Positions 1-5,493 of a DNA stretch of 5,634 nt are shown in pieces. The notes beneath the pieces are model-generated. The model searched no databases and had not been told where the DNA came from. It saw only the letters and a program-made list of their open reading frames with translations. Position 1 is the first letter of the stretch; every line of letters starts with the position of its first letter. The translations under genes were made by a program, and so were the position numbers. Source of the DNA: Desulfobacterales bacterium (GTDB taxonomy: Bacteria > Desulfobacterota > Desulfobacteria > Desulfobacterales > QNYZ01). The stretch is taken from assembly GCA_029938515.1 (NCBI GenBank), contig JAOZUU010000209.1, forward strand, positions 1 through 5,634, in the 5' to 3' direction.

Positions 1-122
1 AGCGTGACCTGACCGCGACCCGGGGTCGACTGGCCCTGGCCCTGGCGTCGGTTCACAATGCCTGGTTTGAGCTGAAAACGGAGACAGGAAAAATTCTGGA
101 AGATTATCCACCCATAGAGTAA
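1..122 (+). CDS. C-terminal fragment of an unrecognised host protein
   Basis: An open frame with codons starting at base 3 runs from the window edge to a TAA at 120-122 and gives 39 residues. The tail contains ALASVHNAWFELKTETGK and ends DYPPIE. The first 60 bases are GC-rich with strong third-position G/C, as expected of coding DNA. I do not recognise the family from this short tail. The stop lies 62 bases before the yaaA start on the same strand, so the two could be co-transcribed; no terminator hairpin is visible between them. The call that this is coding is fairly secure; the function is unknown. Confidence 0.55.
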   Translation, partial: RDLTATRGRLALALASVHNAWFELKTETGKILEDYPPIE

Positions 123-184
123 AAAATAAGTGGTGTGATATTTTTTTCTTGACAGGCCCTAAACACACAAGAGATTTTATCAAT

Positions 185-964
185 ATGATAATTTTGCTTT
201 CGCCTTCCAAAGGACAAACATTTGATCACCCGGCACCGGTAACAACATATACCCTTCCGGATCATCTGGATCAGTCAAAAATATTGATCGATGAGTTGAA
301 AAAAATGAAGGTGCCAGGCCTGCAGAAGCTAATGGATATTAGTGAAAAAATTGCCGCGTTGAATGTAGAACGGTATCGAAATTTTTCGATCCCGTTCACA
401 CCCCAAAACGCCAAACAGGCATTGTTTGCGTTTAAGGGGGATGTTTACAGCCAAATTCCTGCCGGTTCTTATTCCAAGGCGGATCTGGCTTATGCCCAGA
501 ATCATCTGCGAATTCTATCCGGCTTGTATGGGACTTTAAGGCCATTGGATTTAATACAGCCTTATCGTCTGGAAATGAAAACGAGACTGAAAACCGCCAG
601 CGGCAACAACCTGTACCATTTTTGGGGCGAGCGTATTACGGAAAGCCTGAACATGGCCCTGGGCGCCCTGGAAGACCCGCTCCTGATCAACCTTGCCTCC
701 AACGAATATTTTAAATCGGTTAAACCGAAGCGATTAAAAGGACGTCTGCTTACCATCAATTTCAAAGAGGTCAAAAACGGTAAATCCCGTGTCATCGCCA
801 TATTTGCCAAACGCGCCCGGGGGATGATGGCCCACTATCTTTTGAAAAACCGTATCGAGATCCCTGAACAGATCAAACGATTCGATACGGCGGGCTATCG
901 ATTCTCGAAAAACGACTCGGATGAAAAAAGCTGGCTATTTGTCAGGCCTCAGCCGACGTCATAA
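185..964 (+). CDS. yaaA: YaaA family peroxide-stress protein (UPF0246/DUF328)
   Basis: The 259-residue product matches the usual YaaA length (E. coli about 258) and is similar to it throughout. It opens MIILLSPSKG, like E. coli MLILISPAKT. The family hallmarks are present: FAFKGDVY near residues 81-88, SGLYGTLRPLDL (112-123) followed by PYRLEM (126-131), NLASNEYFKSVKP (169-181) and AKRARGMMAHY (208-218). In E. coli, YaaA is a cytoplasmic OxyR-regulated protein that lowers free intracellular iron and limits hydroxyl-radical damage during peroxide stress; its structure suggests DNA binding. Here the role is inferred from the family. The frame is open back to a TTG at 149, but the ATG at 185 is chosen because it starts exactly where E. 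coli YaaA starts. A weak purine-rich AAGAG sits about 11 bases upstream. No truncation or missing hallmark is seen. Confidence 0.95.
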   Translation: MIILLSPSKGQTFDHPAPVTTYTLPDHLDQSKILIDELKKMKVPGLQKLMDISEKIAALNVERYRNFSIPFTPQNAKQALFAFKGDVYSQIPAGSYSKADLAYAQNHLRILSGLYGTLRPLDLIQPYRLEMKTRLKTASGNNLYHFWGERITESLNMALGALEDPLLINLASNEYFKSVKPKRLKGRLLTINFKEVKNGKSRVIAIFAKRARGMMAHYLLKNRIEIPEQIKRFDTAGYRFSKNDSDEKSWLFVRPQPTS

Positions 965-1018
965 CCCCGGGATCTGCTTGAAAATATGTCGTTGGATTGC
1001 ATAAAAGTTGGACATTCA

Positions 1019-1048
1019 TGATGCTGGATTCTGGATCCTTGATGCTGG
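1019..1048. repeat. Short direct repeat TGATGCTGG with CTGGAT units
   Basis: TGATGCTGG occurs at 1019-1027 and again at 1040-1048. The bases between them carry further degenerate copies of the same theme (CTGGATTCTGGATCC). The repeat lies in the yaaA-thioesterase intergenic region, about 28 bases before the thioesterase start. It resembles small intergenic CTGGAT-type repeats, but only this one patch is visible here and no function can be read from it. Confidence 0.45.
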
Positions 1049-1075
1049 TAAATAAAATCTTTAGTTGGAGATAAG

Positions 1076-1530
1076 ATGCATATCTTTGATCAGGACATAT
1101 CCCTTACCCCCCAACAGCCATTTTGTTTTCGATCGACTGTTTCGGACAATTGGTCGGTCAATGGGATTCCCGATGGCGGATACCTCATGGCCATAATCGC
1201 CAACGCCATGTTGCAACACAGCCAAAAGAAATCGACGCCCATATTAGCGGCCAATTATATTTCGCGCTGCACGCTTGGTGATGCCCGTATTCAAGTGGAA
1301 TCGATTATTCAATCGGCTCAATTTGATCGCCTGGAAGGAAAGCTGTTACAGGGCGGAAAAGAAAAAATTCGCATGTTCGTAACATTCCTGAAACGAGACG
1401 TGTAAAATGTGTTTTCAGAACCCACTTTATCAGCTGTGGCCTTTTGGAGGAAGATGGCGAGATTTGGGATGAAGCCGGGCATATCATTGCCATTTCAAGG
1501 CAATTTGCAATATTTAAACAGATGAAATAA
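1076..1530 (+). pseudogene. TesB-like double-hotdog thioesterase, internally deleted and frameshifted
   Basis: Residues 1-109 of the first frame (starting MHIFDQDISL, with WSVNGIPDGGYLMAIIANAM near 26-45) look like the N-terminal hotdog of a TesB-like/4HBT_3 acyl-CoA thioesterase. That family hydrolyses acyl-CoA to free acid and CoA and is normally about 260 residues with two hotdog halves. The frame stops with TAA at 1403-1405. A second frame resumes across about 1390-1530 and encodes KCVFRTHFISCGLLEEDGE, then IWDEAGHIIAISRQ, ending FKQMK. This is what the C-terminal strand of such proteins looks like (LWDE.G.LVA.SRQ). About 110-130 middle residues, most of the second hotdog, are missing at the junction near 1390-1405, and the two pieces are out of frame. 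A good GGAG sits at 1067-1070, five bases before the ATG. The 109-residue piece may still be made but lacks half the fold. That this is a remnant is inferred from family layout. Confidence 0.75.
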
Positions 1531-1552
1531 TAAGATTATTTGATGTGGTTTT

Positions 1553-1577
1553 TGGTAACTATGGCCGTTAGTTACCA
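1553..1577. other. Candidate attachment core: 9-bp inverted repeat around a 7-bp spacer
   Basis: TGGTAACTA (1553-1561) and TAGTTACCA (1569-1577) are perfect inverted repeats separated by TGGCCGT (1562-1568). Arms of this size around a 7-bp overlap are the usual form of a tyrosine-recombinase core site (lambda Int also uses a 7-bp overlap). The site spans the integrase stop codon and lies 23 bases past the thioesterase remnant, so it sits at the apparent border of host and element DNA. It is not a terminator: neither strand has a T-run after the hairpin. No second copy is in the window, so the att role is inferred. Confidence 0.5.
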
Positions 1578-2632
1578 GCCTTCAATTTTACAACCTGGCC
1601 ACGGTCCGGTGGTGGTTTAATTTTCAAATCCGGTAAGGTATCAATAGCAGATTTTAAAACTTCCGATGAAAAATGACTGTACACTTGCAAGGTGATTGCC
1701 GGTGTCTCATGGCCTAGGGCCCGGCTTATGGTTCGCAGATCACCGCCGGAAGTTAAAAGGTGAGTCGCCCAGGCGTGTCTTATATCGTATAGCCGGATTC
1801 GTCTTGAAATTCCGGCTCTCTTTTTTGCGTTTCGCCATGCACCCACCACACCCTTAATCGGCTTGCCCATGTACCGGATAATGTGAAGATCCGCGTTTAC
1901 ACCGTCGGCATCAATCCATTGGAGAAGATAGCGCCGGAAATCCTTATGCAATGGTATTTGACGGCTTTTTATGCCGCTTTTTTTAGAGGATTCAATGGTT
2001 ATGATACCCTTGCCGATATCAACGTCTTTATATTTTAAATTAAACAATTCTTTTTGACCTGGCCTTAATCCTGTAAAGGTGCAAATAATGATTACTCTCT
2101 GTAAGTGTGGTGGCGCGTGTTCTAAAATTGAGTTTATTTCATCGGTACTTGGTGGTGCTATAATCTCATCATCCGGCTTTGGTTTCCGGTATCCTGCCAG
2201 CGGATTGTGTGTTATTTTTTTTCGGCTGACGGCATGATTTAAAACAGATATGATATCTCCTAGCTCCCTCCGGCACGTGGACCGCTTGACCGTCTCAAGG
2301 CGCTTTGAAACCCATTCATCAATTACCGATGCCGTCAAAGTACTGGCTGGTTTATCGCCCAGGTTTGGCAGTATTATTTTATTGAACCTGAAATATGATA
2401 TTTTATAAGATGTGTCGGCTATCAGACCTTTTTTAGATTGCAAGTAATCGGCCACCAGGTCACCATATAGCGGACCTCTGGCCTTTTGCGGTTTACCCAG
2501 GCCCAAAGAATGATTGAAATCATGCGCCGCCTGCCTGGCATCGTCACCACGGCCAAAATATTTTCGCTTGGATTTGCCGTCCTTGTAATACTTGGCGATC
2601 CATCTGTTGTCTTTTAATTTGTGTACAGACAT
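1568..2632 (-). CDS. int: Tyrosine recombinase (phage-type integrase)
   Basis: The 354-residue protein has the three-part layout of phage integrases. An N-terminal beta-rich arm-binding region (about 1-45, with RWIAKYYKDGKSKRKYFG) is followed by a core-binding SAM-like helical domain (about 53-150) and a catalytic domain (about 160-330). The catalytic set is visible: Arg190 in TGLRPG, a Lys at 217/218 in ESSKKSG, Tyr282 in the usual first His position with Arg285 in YDIRH, His308 in LGHE, and the nucleophile Tyr318 in VYSHF. All required residues are present, so it should be active in site-specific insertion and excision of the element. The ATG at 2630-2632 has only a weak GGTAC-like upstream sequence. 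The gene reads leftwards to the host border, with its stop inside the candidate att core. A short candidate promoter and a structured leader lie upstream. Confidence 0.95.
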   Translation of the reverse strand: MSVHKLKDNRWIAKYYKDGKSKRKYFGRGDDARQAAHDFNHSLGLGKPQKARGPLYGDLVADYLQSKKGLIADTSYKISYFRFNKIILPNLGDKPASTLTASVIDEWVSKRLETVKRSTCRRELGDIISVLNHAVSRKKITHNPLAGYRKPKPDDEIIAPPSTDEINSILEHAPPHLQRVIIICTFTGLRPGQKELFNLKYKDVDIGKGIITIESSKKSGIKSRQIPLHKDFRRYLLQWIDADGVNADLHIIRYMGKPIKGVVGAWRNAKKRAGISRRIRLYDIRHAWATHLLTSGGDLRTISRALGHETPAITLQVYSHFSSEVLKSAIDTLPDLKIKPPPDRGQVVKLKAGN

Positions 2633-2653
2633 GACAGTACCATTTTTTGAAGT

Positions 2654-2724
2654 GCGCCCTTAGCGGTCCAGGGTAATGGAACCCTCCGGCCCTTTCGAGT
2701 ACCGGCCACATAGGCGCTTTTTTT
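2654..2724. other. Hairpin-rich element upstream of int, ending in a T-run on the + strand
   Basis: GCGCC (2654-2658) can pair with GGCGC (2713-2717), enclosing an AGGGT/ACCCT hairpin (2670-2674/2681-2685, six-base loop) and a CCGG...CCGG segment (2686-2704). On the + strand, T7 follows at 2718-2724, like a Rho-independent terminator. On the - strand the same fold would form the 5' leader of int, because a possible int promoter would start transcription at about 2719. The pairing is symmetric, so the strand cannot be decided. Which role applies, if either, is inference. Confidence 0.35.
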
Positions 2725-2725
2725 A

Positions 2726-2754
2726 ACCATAACACGCATTGAAATTGCCCGCAA
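2726..2754 (-). promoter_or_regulatory. Possible int promoter
   Basis: Read on the - strand, TTGCGG (2754-2749) is a -35-like box, followed by a 17-base spacer and TATGGT (2731-2726) as a -10-like box. TG sits one base upstream of the -10 (TGTTATGGT, extended -10 form). The predicted start near 2719 lies about 87 bases before the int ATG. The -35 match is only three of six, so this is a weak prediction supported mainly by position. Confidence 0.3.
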
Positions 2755-2793
2755 CTACTACCCGAACAACTACCCGTTAAAACGCATTGAAAT
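2734..2793. repeat. 12-bp direct repeats ACGCATTGAAAT, possible regulator or recombinase sites
   Basis: ACGCATTGAAAT occurs exactly at 2734-2745 and 2782-2793, 48 bases apart. Between the copies are two further related units, AACTACTACCCG and AACAACTACCCG (2753-2776). The left copy falls inside the spacer of the possible int promoter. Such pairs could bind an excisionase, a repressor or the integrase arm domain. They lie on the opposite side of int from the inverted-repeat core, so they are not obviously arms of that same site. Confidence 0.5.
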
Positions 2794-2867
2794 GTCGCTA
2801 CCCTTACCCCTCGGAAAAAATTAAAGCGGCTTAAATCGCCTCTGGGAGTGTCCTTTTTTCAGCCTAT

Positions 2868-2896
2868 TTGACATAAAGATTAAAACCATGTAAAAA
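2868..2896 (+). promoter_or_regulatory. Candidate promoter for the small RNA (and perhaps pilZ)
   Basis: A perfect TTGACA (2868-2873) is followed by a 17-base spacer and TAAAAA (2891-2896), a four-of-six -10 match. The predicted start is near 2903, one base before the long RNA helix at 2904. That agreement between promoter and structure is the main reason to believe it. Confidence 0.45.
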
Positions 2897-2902
2897 GCGT
2901 TT

Positions 2903-2977
2903 TGCGTCCTGGGTGTGCGGTACCGGTAACGCCCGCGAAGAGGTCCTCACCTCTTACTGACACCTGGGGCGCTTTTT
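2903..2977 (+). ncRNA. Candidate structured small RNA or attenuator with intrinsic terminator
   Basis: A 13-bp helix forms between GCGUCCUGGGUGU (2904-2916) and ACACCUGGGGCGC (2960-2972) and is followed directly by U5 (2973-2977). It encloses a GCGG/CCGC hairpin (2917-2920/2933-2936) and a perfect 7-bp stem AAGAGGU/ACCUCUU with loop CCUC (2938-2955), giving a three-way junction. Three of the 13 pairs are G-U wobbles, which would be A-C mismatches on the other strand, so the + strand is favoured. A promoter-like TTGACA/TAAAAA pair predicts a start at about 2903. It ends 30 bases before pilZ, so it may be a free RNA of about 75 nt or a leader that stops transcription before pilZ. It does not fit the riboswitch classes I can recall, including both c-di-GMP classes. 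Confidence 0.5.
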
Positions 2978-3007
2978 AGACATATTAACTTTAAAAAATG
3001 ACAACAT

Positions 3008-3352
3008 ATGAATACCGAAATTGAAAGGCGTCGTCACCCTCGAGTCCCTTTATCTTTGCCCGTTGTTTTAATGACTCCCCAAGGTGCCATCAAAGGCAAG
3101 ACCGTTGACATTAGTGTTGGCGGTCTTGCTGTTATGTTGTTTTTATATAAACCTGAAATAGGTGATGAATTTGAAGTTACCCTCAAAACGCCTGAAGGCC
3201 ATGAGATGTCAGTAACTTGTAAAAAGGTATGGTGGGGTAAATATATTTTTGGTGAAATCCTCTACAATGGAATTGGTGTCCGTTTTTCCAAAATATCCCC
3301 AAGCGATCTGGACATCATAAAATCAATGGTTGGAGAATACTATGGTTTTTAA
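3008..3352 (+). CDS. Single-domain PilZ protein (c-di-GMP receptor)
   Basis: The 114-residue protein is essentially one PilZ domain, the beta-barrel that binds the second messenger cyclic di-GMP. Both binding motifs are intact: RRRHPR at residues 7-12 supplies the RxxxR arginines (Arg8 and Arg12), and DISVGG at 34-39 is the [D/N]xSxxG loop (Asp34, Ser36, Gly39). There is no signal peptide, membrane segment or attached output domain, so it should be a cytosolic adaptor that acts by binding a partner. It stands alone on the + strand between the leftward int and the leftward capsid genes, as cargo genes often do. No clear Shine-Dalgarno precedes the ATG, so translation may be weak or conditional. 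The candidate small RNA and its terminator lie just upstream. PilZ family membership is clear; its partner and its role on the element are unknown. Past the stop, only a TTGTATACAA palindrome (3378-3387) stands out. Confidence 0.9.
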   Translation: MNTEIERRRHPRVPLSLPVVLMTPQGAIKGKTVDISVGGLAVMLFLYKPEIGDEFEVTLKTPEGHEMSVTCKKVWWGKYIFGEILYNGIGVRFSKISPSDLDIIKSMVGEYYGF

Positions 3353-3439
3353 ATTTCAATAATCTGAATGTAGACAATTGTATACAACTTCCGCTAACCG
3401 AATCCCAAGCCCGCCCACTAACAAAGCTATCACTTAAAT

Positions 3440-3489
3440 AAAAAAGGCCGGCCCCGAAAATGGCACAATTGCCAAGGCCAGGACCGGCC
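3440..3489 (-). terminator. Rho-independent terminator of the capsid operon
   Basis: On the - strand a 9-bp GC-rich stem, GGCCGGTCC (3489-3481) with GGGCCGGCC (3454-3446, one G-U pair), encloses a smaller TGGC/GCCA hairpin and is followed by T6 (3445-3440). It starts four bases after the stop of the 60-aa gene. The + strand has no T-run after the stem, so it should act on leftward transcription. Confidence 0.85.
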
Positions 3490-3493
3490 AAAC

Positions 3494-3676
3494 TTAAGAA
3501 GCGCCGGCCGCCTGAGAACCAAGAACGGACGGCATTATGCGTACTACCCCTCGGTCGCTAAACGTGAATTTCGCGCCGAGGCTACTACTTGCCTGGACCG
3601 CATGGAAAAAGAAATCAAAACCACGGCCCAGGCTACTTTCAAGCGCGGTTTCGGCCACGCTCAAAACTGTTATCAA
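3494..3676 (-). CDS. Small protein of unknown function, coupled to the capsid gene
   Basis: A 60-residue open frame starts with TTG (3676-3674), overlapping the capsid TGA as TTGA, the usual form of translational coupling. It ends with TAA four bases before the terminator, so it fills the space between capsid gene and operon end exactly. A purine-rich GAAAGAAG lies directly before the start. The other two frames on this strand stop quickly. The product (MITVLSVAETALESS..., ending GSQAAGAS) has no signal peptide or membrane helix and no motif I recognise. Small genes after the capsid gene in head operons are often head-completion or decoration proteins, but nothing in the sequence shows that here. 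The TTG start and lack of a known family keep confidence moderate. Confidence 0.5.
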   Translation of the reverse strand: MITVLSVAETALESSLGRGFDFFFHAVQASSSLGAKFTFSDRGVVRIMPSVLGSQAAGAS

Positions 3677-4986
3677 CTTCTTTCAGCCAAGGTAACAAAC
3701 GGCGAAACCGTTGTGCTTCCGTCCTCAAGAGTAAGTGCTTCGCCCCAAAGTGACTGCCCGTCATGCCGCTCTATCAGCCGCGCTGCCAATTCGTCCGTTG
3801 TGAAGTAGACGTGAGGGCTCGTATCAAAGGACATCCCAGCGCGAATCCCACAAACATATTGGCTCAGATCGGCCAGAACGATGTCGCCCTGATCGCCCAG
3901 CGGCTCGGTTTTTTCGGTAAATAGAACCGGACGAGTCAAAATTTTAAACTCGCCGTTCGATTCGCTCATTACCGGAATAAAAGAACCTCCGGTCCCGACT
4001 GCGATCGACAGTTCCAATAGCTGCGGGATCGTGCTTTGATGGCAAATCCACACCGAATTTGCAAAACTTCCCGCATACATCCGGCTCATTATTTTAACCA
4101 AATTGGTATAGACGATGGTGTCGGCCGATTGCCCTACTTCCTTCGCAACCGCAATTGTACAAGACGCGTTGAGAATACCCAAAGGCTCACCGGCACCGGT
4201 ACCTTTCAAAAAACTCTTATCCCTGTACCAACTCAAACCCCGACCGCAGATATCAATCAACTGCTTTTCACCGGTCGGAATATCGGCCACAAGCTCGTTG
4301 CTAAGCCGGAGAAAACCAGTCAATTTATTCGCCGATAAAGTCATCTGCCTTGTTTTCGGATTCGCTTCCGCAAGGGTTGCAGCCTCGGCTTTATAGCTGG
4401 CAGTAAACCCGCCGTAGAGATTGCTTGAATGATCCCCGATATCCATGGCCGGCAGCTTGATTTCATTGCTAACCATCGGCTGGACATAAGCTCGCGGCAT
4501 TACCAGCTCGTTTTCCAAAGAAACCGAATGGATTTTTTTGGAGTATTCGACTGGCACAAGAAAACCACCGTCGCTGGGAACACCTTCCGTCATAGCGCGC
4601 TTGGTTAATTCAGGATGAGCGCGGCCAGAAAAAACAGCTTCAAAAAAAGTCATTTTTTCGTCACGCCATTCTGTACTACTACCACCGGAAAACAAATCGC
4701 GGTATTCGATGCCCTGGCCTGGCTGCTTCAGATTCCCGACGCTCTTTGTTTCATAGTCCGAATCGTCGTTGCCCATCCAGAGTGGACCCTTCCGGGTATC
4801 GATCGGAGTCCTTTGTACCGGACCGGCCGGTAATGTCCCGGACCACTCGATGGTGTCGATTTCTTCCAACAAACGATCAGCGATGACCATTTCGCGGTCA
4901 TTCGGATCTCGGTCTGCACGCATACATCGATCCCGGATCGACTTCAGTTTTTTCAGATTTTGCTTAATGATTATATTTGTTTCCAT
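3673..4986 (-). CDS. HK97-type phage major capsid protein
   Basis: This 437-residue protein builds the icosahedral head shell of tailed phages (Phage_capsid/HK97 gp5 family). Residues 1 to about 125 form a charged, helical N-terminal part like the HK97 delta domain, which scaffolds assembly and is then removed by a prohead protease. The mature-type core begins near 132 with TEGVPSDGGFLVP (133-145), the usual GGFLVP entry. Further marks are KLTGFLRLSNEL (221-232), DKSFLKGTGAGEPLGIL (256-272), the core of the fold, and a C-terminal end TTVSPFVTLAERS typical of the family. AAAGGA (5000-4995) lies eight bases before the ATG. The reading frame is intact. The delta-like region implies a protease, yet none is encoded next to it in this window. 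It overlaps the 60-aa gene downstream, and two small unknown genes separate it from the small terminase. Confidence 0.93.
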   Translation of the reverse strand: METNIIIKQNLKKLKSIRDRCMRADRDPNDREMVIADRLLEEIDTIEWSGTLPAGPVQRTPIDTRKGPLWMGNDDSDYETKSVGNLKQPGQGIEYRDLFSGGSSTEWRDEKMTFFEAVFSGRAHPELTKRAMTEGVPSDGGFLVPVEYSKKIHSVSLENELVMPRAYVQPMVSNEIKLPAMDIGDHSSNLYGGFTASYKAEAATLAEANPKTRQMTLSANKLTGFLRLSNELVADIPTGEKQLIDICGRGLSWYRDKSFLKGTGAGEPLGILNASCTIAVAKEVGQSADTIVYTNLVKIMSRMYAGSFANSVWICHQSTIPQLLELSIAVGTGGSFIPVMSESNGEFKILTRPVLFTEKTEPLGDQGDIVLADLSQYVCGIRAGMSFDTSPHVYFTTDELAARLIERHDGQSLWGEALTLEDGSTTVSPFVTLAERS

Positions 4987-5010
4987 TTTTCATTTCCTTT
5001 ATAATTGAAG

Positions 5011-5178
5011 TTAAAGTTTTTCTATTGCCAGTATTTCGTCTGGATTCAGAGCGACCCGGCGATGATCCCAGGAAAAAGATTGATATTTGGTCCGTGGCAG
5101 AGCGGCCGGCGATGCCAAGGACCATCTAAATATACATAAACGGCCGCTACTGGCCGGTTTCGGTGTAATTATCATCAT
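5011..5178 (-). CDS. Possible 55-aa protein of unknown function
   Basis: An open frame of 55 residues runs from an ATG at 5178-5176 (a second ATG follows at once) to TAA at 5013-5011. It ends 24 bases before the capsid ATG. GGAAAG (5192-5187) lies eight bases before the start. The frame overlaps the last 32 bases of the 86-aa gene, typical of packed phage operons. The product contains PRTKYQSFSWDHRRVALNP and ends DEILAIEKL, a plausible soluble sequence with no motif I recognise. It explains the otherwise empty space between the 86-aa gene and the capsid gene. Short length and lack of a known family make it tentative; it could also be the remnant tail of a lost head gene. Confidence 0.4.
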   Translation of the reverse strand: MMIITPKPASSGRLCIFRWSLASPAALPRTKYQSFSWDHRRVALNPDEILAIEKL

Positions 5179-5407
5179 AAAAAAAACTTTCCAAACTTGC
5201 TTTTTTCATCACTTCCTCAACTCGAATTTGAAATATTTCAAATGCTTCGGCATCTCCAAATTTTGCATATATCGAAACAATTTTTTCAAGATTTTCAAGT
5301 ACCCGCTCCGTGATATAAAGAACTTTATCAATTTTTTTTTCTTGTGGATCTTGATCGGTTTTTTCATCCAACATCCACCCGTGATCGCCAACATTTAAAA
5401 ACGCCAT
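5147..5407 (-). CDS. Phage operon protein of unknown function (86 aa)
   Basis: The start is set at the ATG at 5407-5405 because GGAGG (5417-5413) lies five bases upstream; an upstream in-frame ATG at 5440 would add 11 residues but has no ribosome site. The 86-residue product begins MAFLNVGDHGWMLDEKTD and ends YDDNYTETGQ. The middle (KIDKVLYITERVLENLEKIV...FEIFQIRVEEVMKKA) reads as two amphipathic, charged helices, suggesting a small helical or coiled protein. No membrane helix or known motif is seen. It sits between the small terminase and the capsid gene, where the large terminase, portal and protease are expected in ordinary phages. The helical look is compatible with a packaging or scaffolding accessory, but this is only position-based. 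Confidence 0.75.
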   Translation of the reverse strand: MAFLNVGDHGWMLDEKTDQDPQEKKIDKVLYITERVLENLEKIVSIYAKFGDAEAFEIFQIRVEEVMKKASLESFFYDDNYTETGQ

Positions 5408-5412
5408 TTTTA

Positions 5413-5417
5413 CCTCC
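5413..5417 (-). promoter_or_regulatory. Ribosome binding site deciding the 86-aa start
   Basis: On the - strand GGAGG stands five bases before the ATG at 5407-5405. It favours this start over the upstream ATG at 5440, which has only A/T-rich sequence before it. Confidence 0.8.
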
Positions 5418-5430
5418 AAACTACTGTTTT

Positions 5431-5459
5431 TCGTTACCATTAATTCGCCAATTTGTCAA
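5431..5459 (-). promoter_or_regulatory. Weak promoter-like pair before the 86-aa/capsid genes
   Basis: A perfect TTGACA (5459-5454, - strand) is followed by a 17-base spacer and TAACGA (5436-5431), with TG one base before it. The -10 match is poor (two of six). If active it would start capsid transcription separately from the small terminase, about 15-20 bases before the 86-aa start. Confidence 0.25.
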
Positions 5460-5493
5460 GTATTTACACACTTTTAAGCGGTTTGAGTCTCCT

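Noticed and set aside
149..184. Upstream TTG start for yaaA, and TTGACA at 149-154 as a yaaA promoter
   Set aside because: Family alignment begins at the ATG at 185, so the 12 extra residues are not expected. No acceptable -10 box lies 16-18 bases after the TTGACA.
2654..2717. Possible tRNA or tRNA-remnant (GCGCC/GGCGC acceptor-like ends, TTTCGAGTACC resembling a T-loop)
   Set aside because: Only about 64 bases, no proper anticodon arm or T-arm pairing and no CCA-type end; the hairpins do not form a cloverleaf.
2544..2735. 63-aa frame on the - strand running into int
   Set aside because: It overlaps the int start in another frame and covers the hairpin-rich leader; the peptide has no protein-like features.
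3378..3387. Palindrome TTGTATACAA after pilZ as an operator
   Set aside because: Ten A/T-rich palindromic bases with no promoter nearby; too weak to claim.
2805..3554. TACCCCTCGG present at 2805-2814 and 3545-3554 as possible paired att sites
   Set aside because: A 10-base match in a window of this size is expected by chance several times, and the flanks do not match; the right copy is inside the 60-aa frame.
4036..4396. Two + strand frames of 93-100 aa inside the capsid gene
   Set aside because: They are antisense shadows of a clearly conserved capsid coding sequence and have no ribosome sites or family features.
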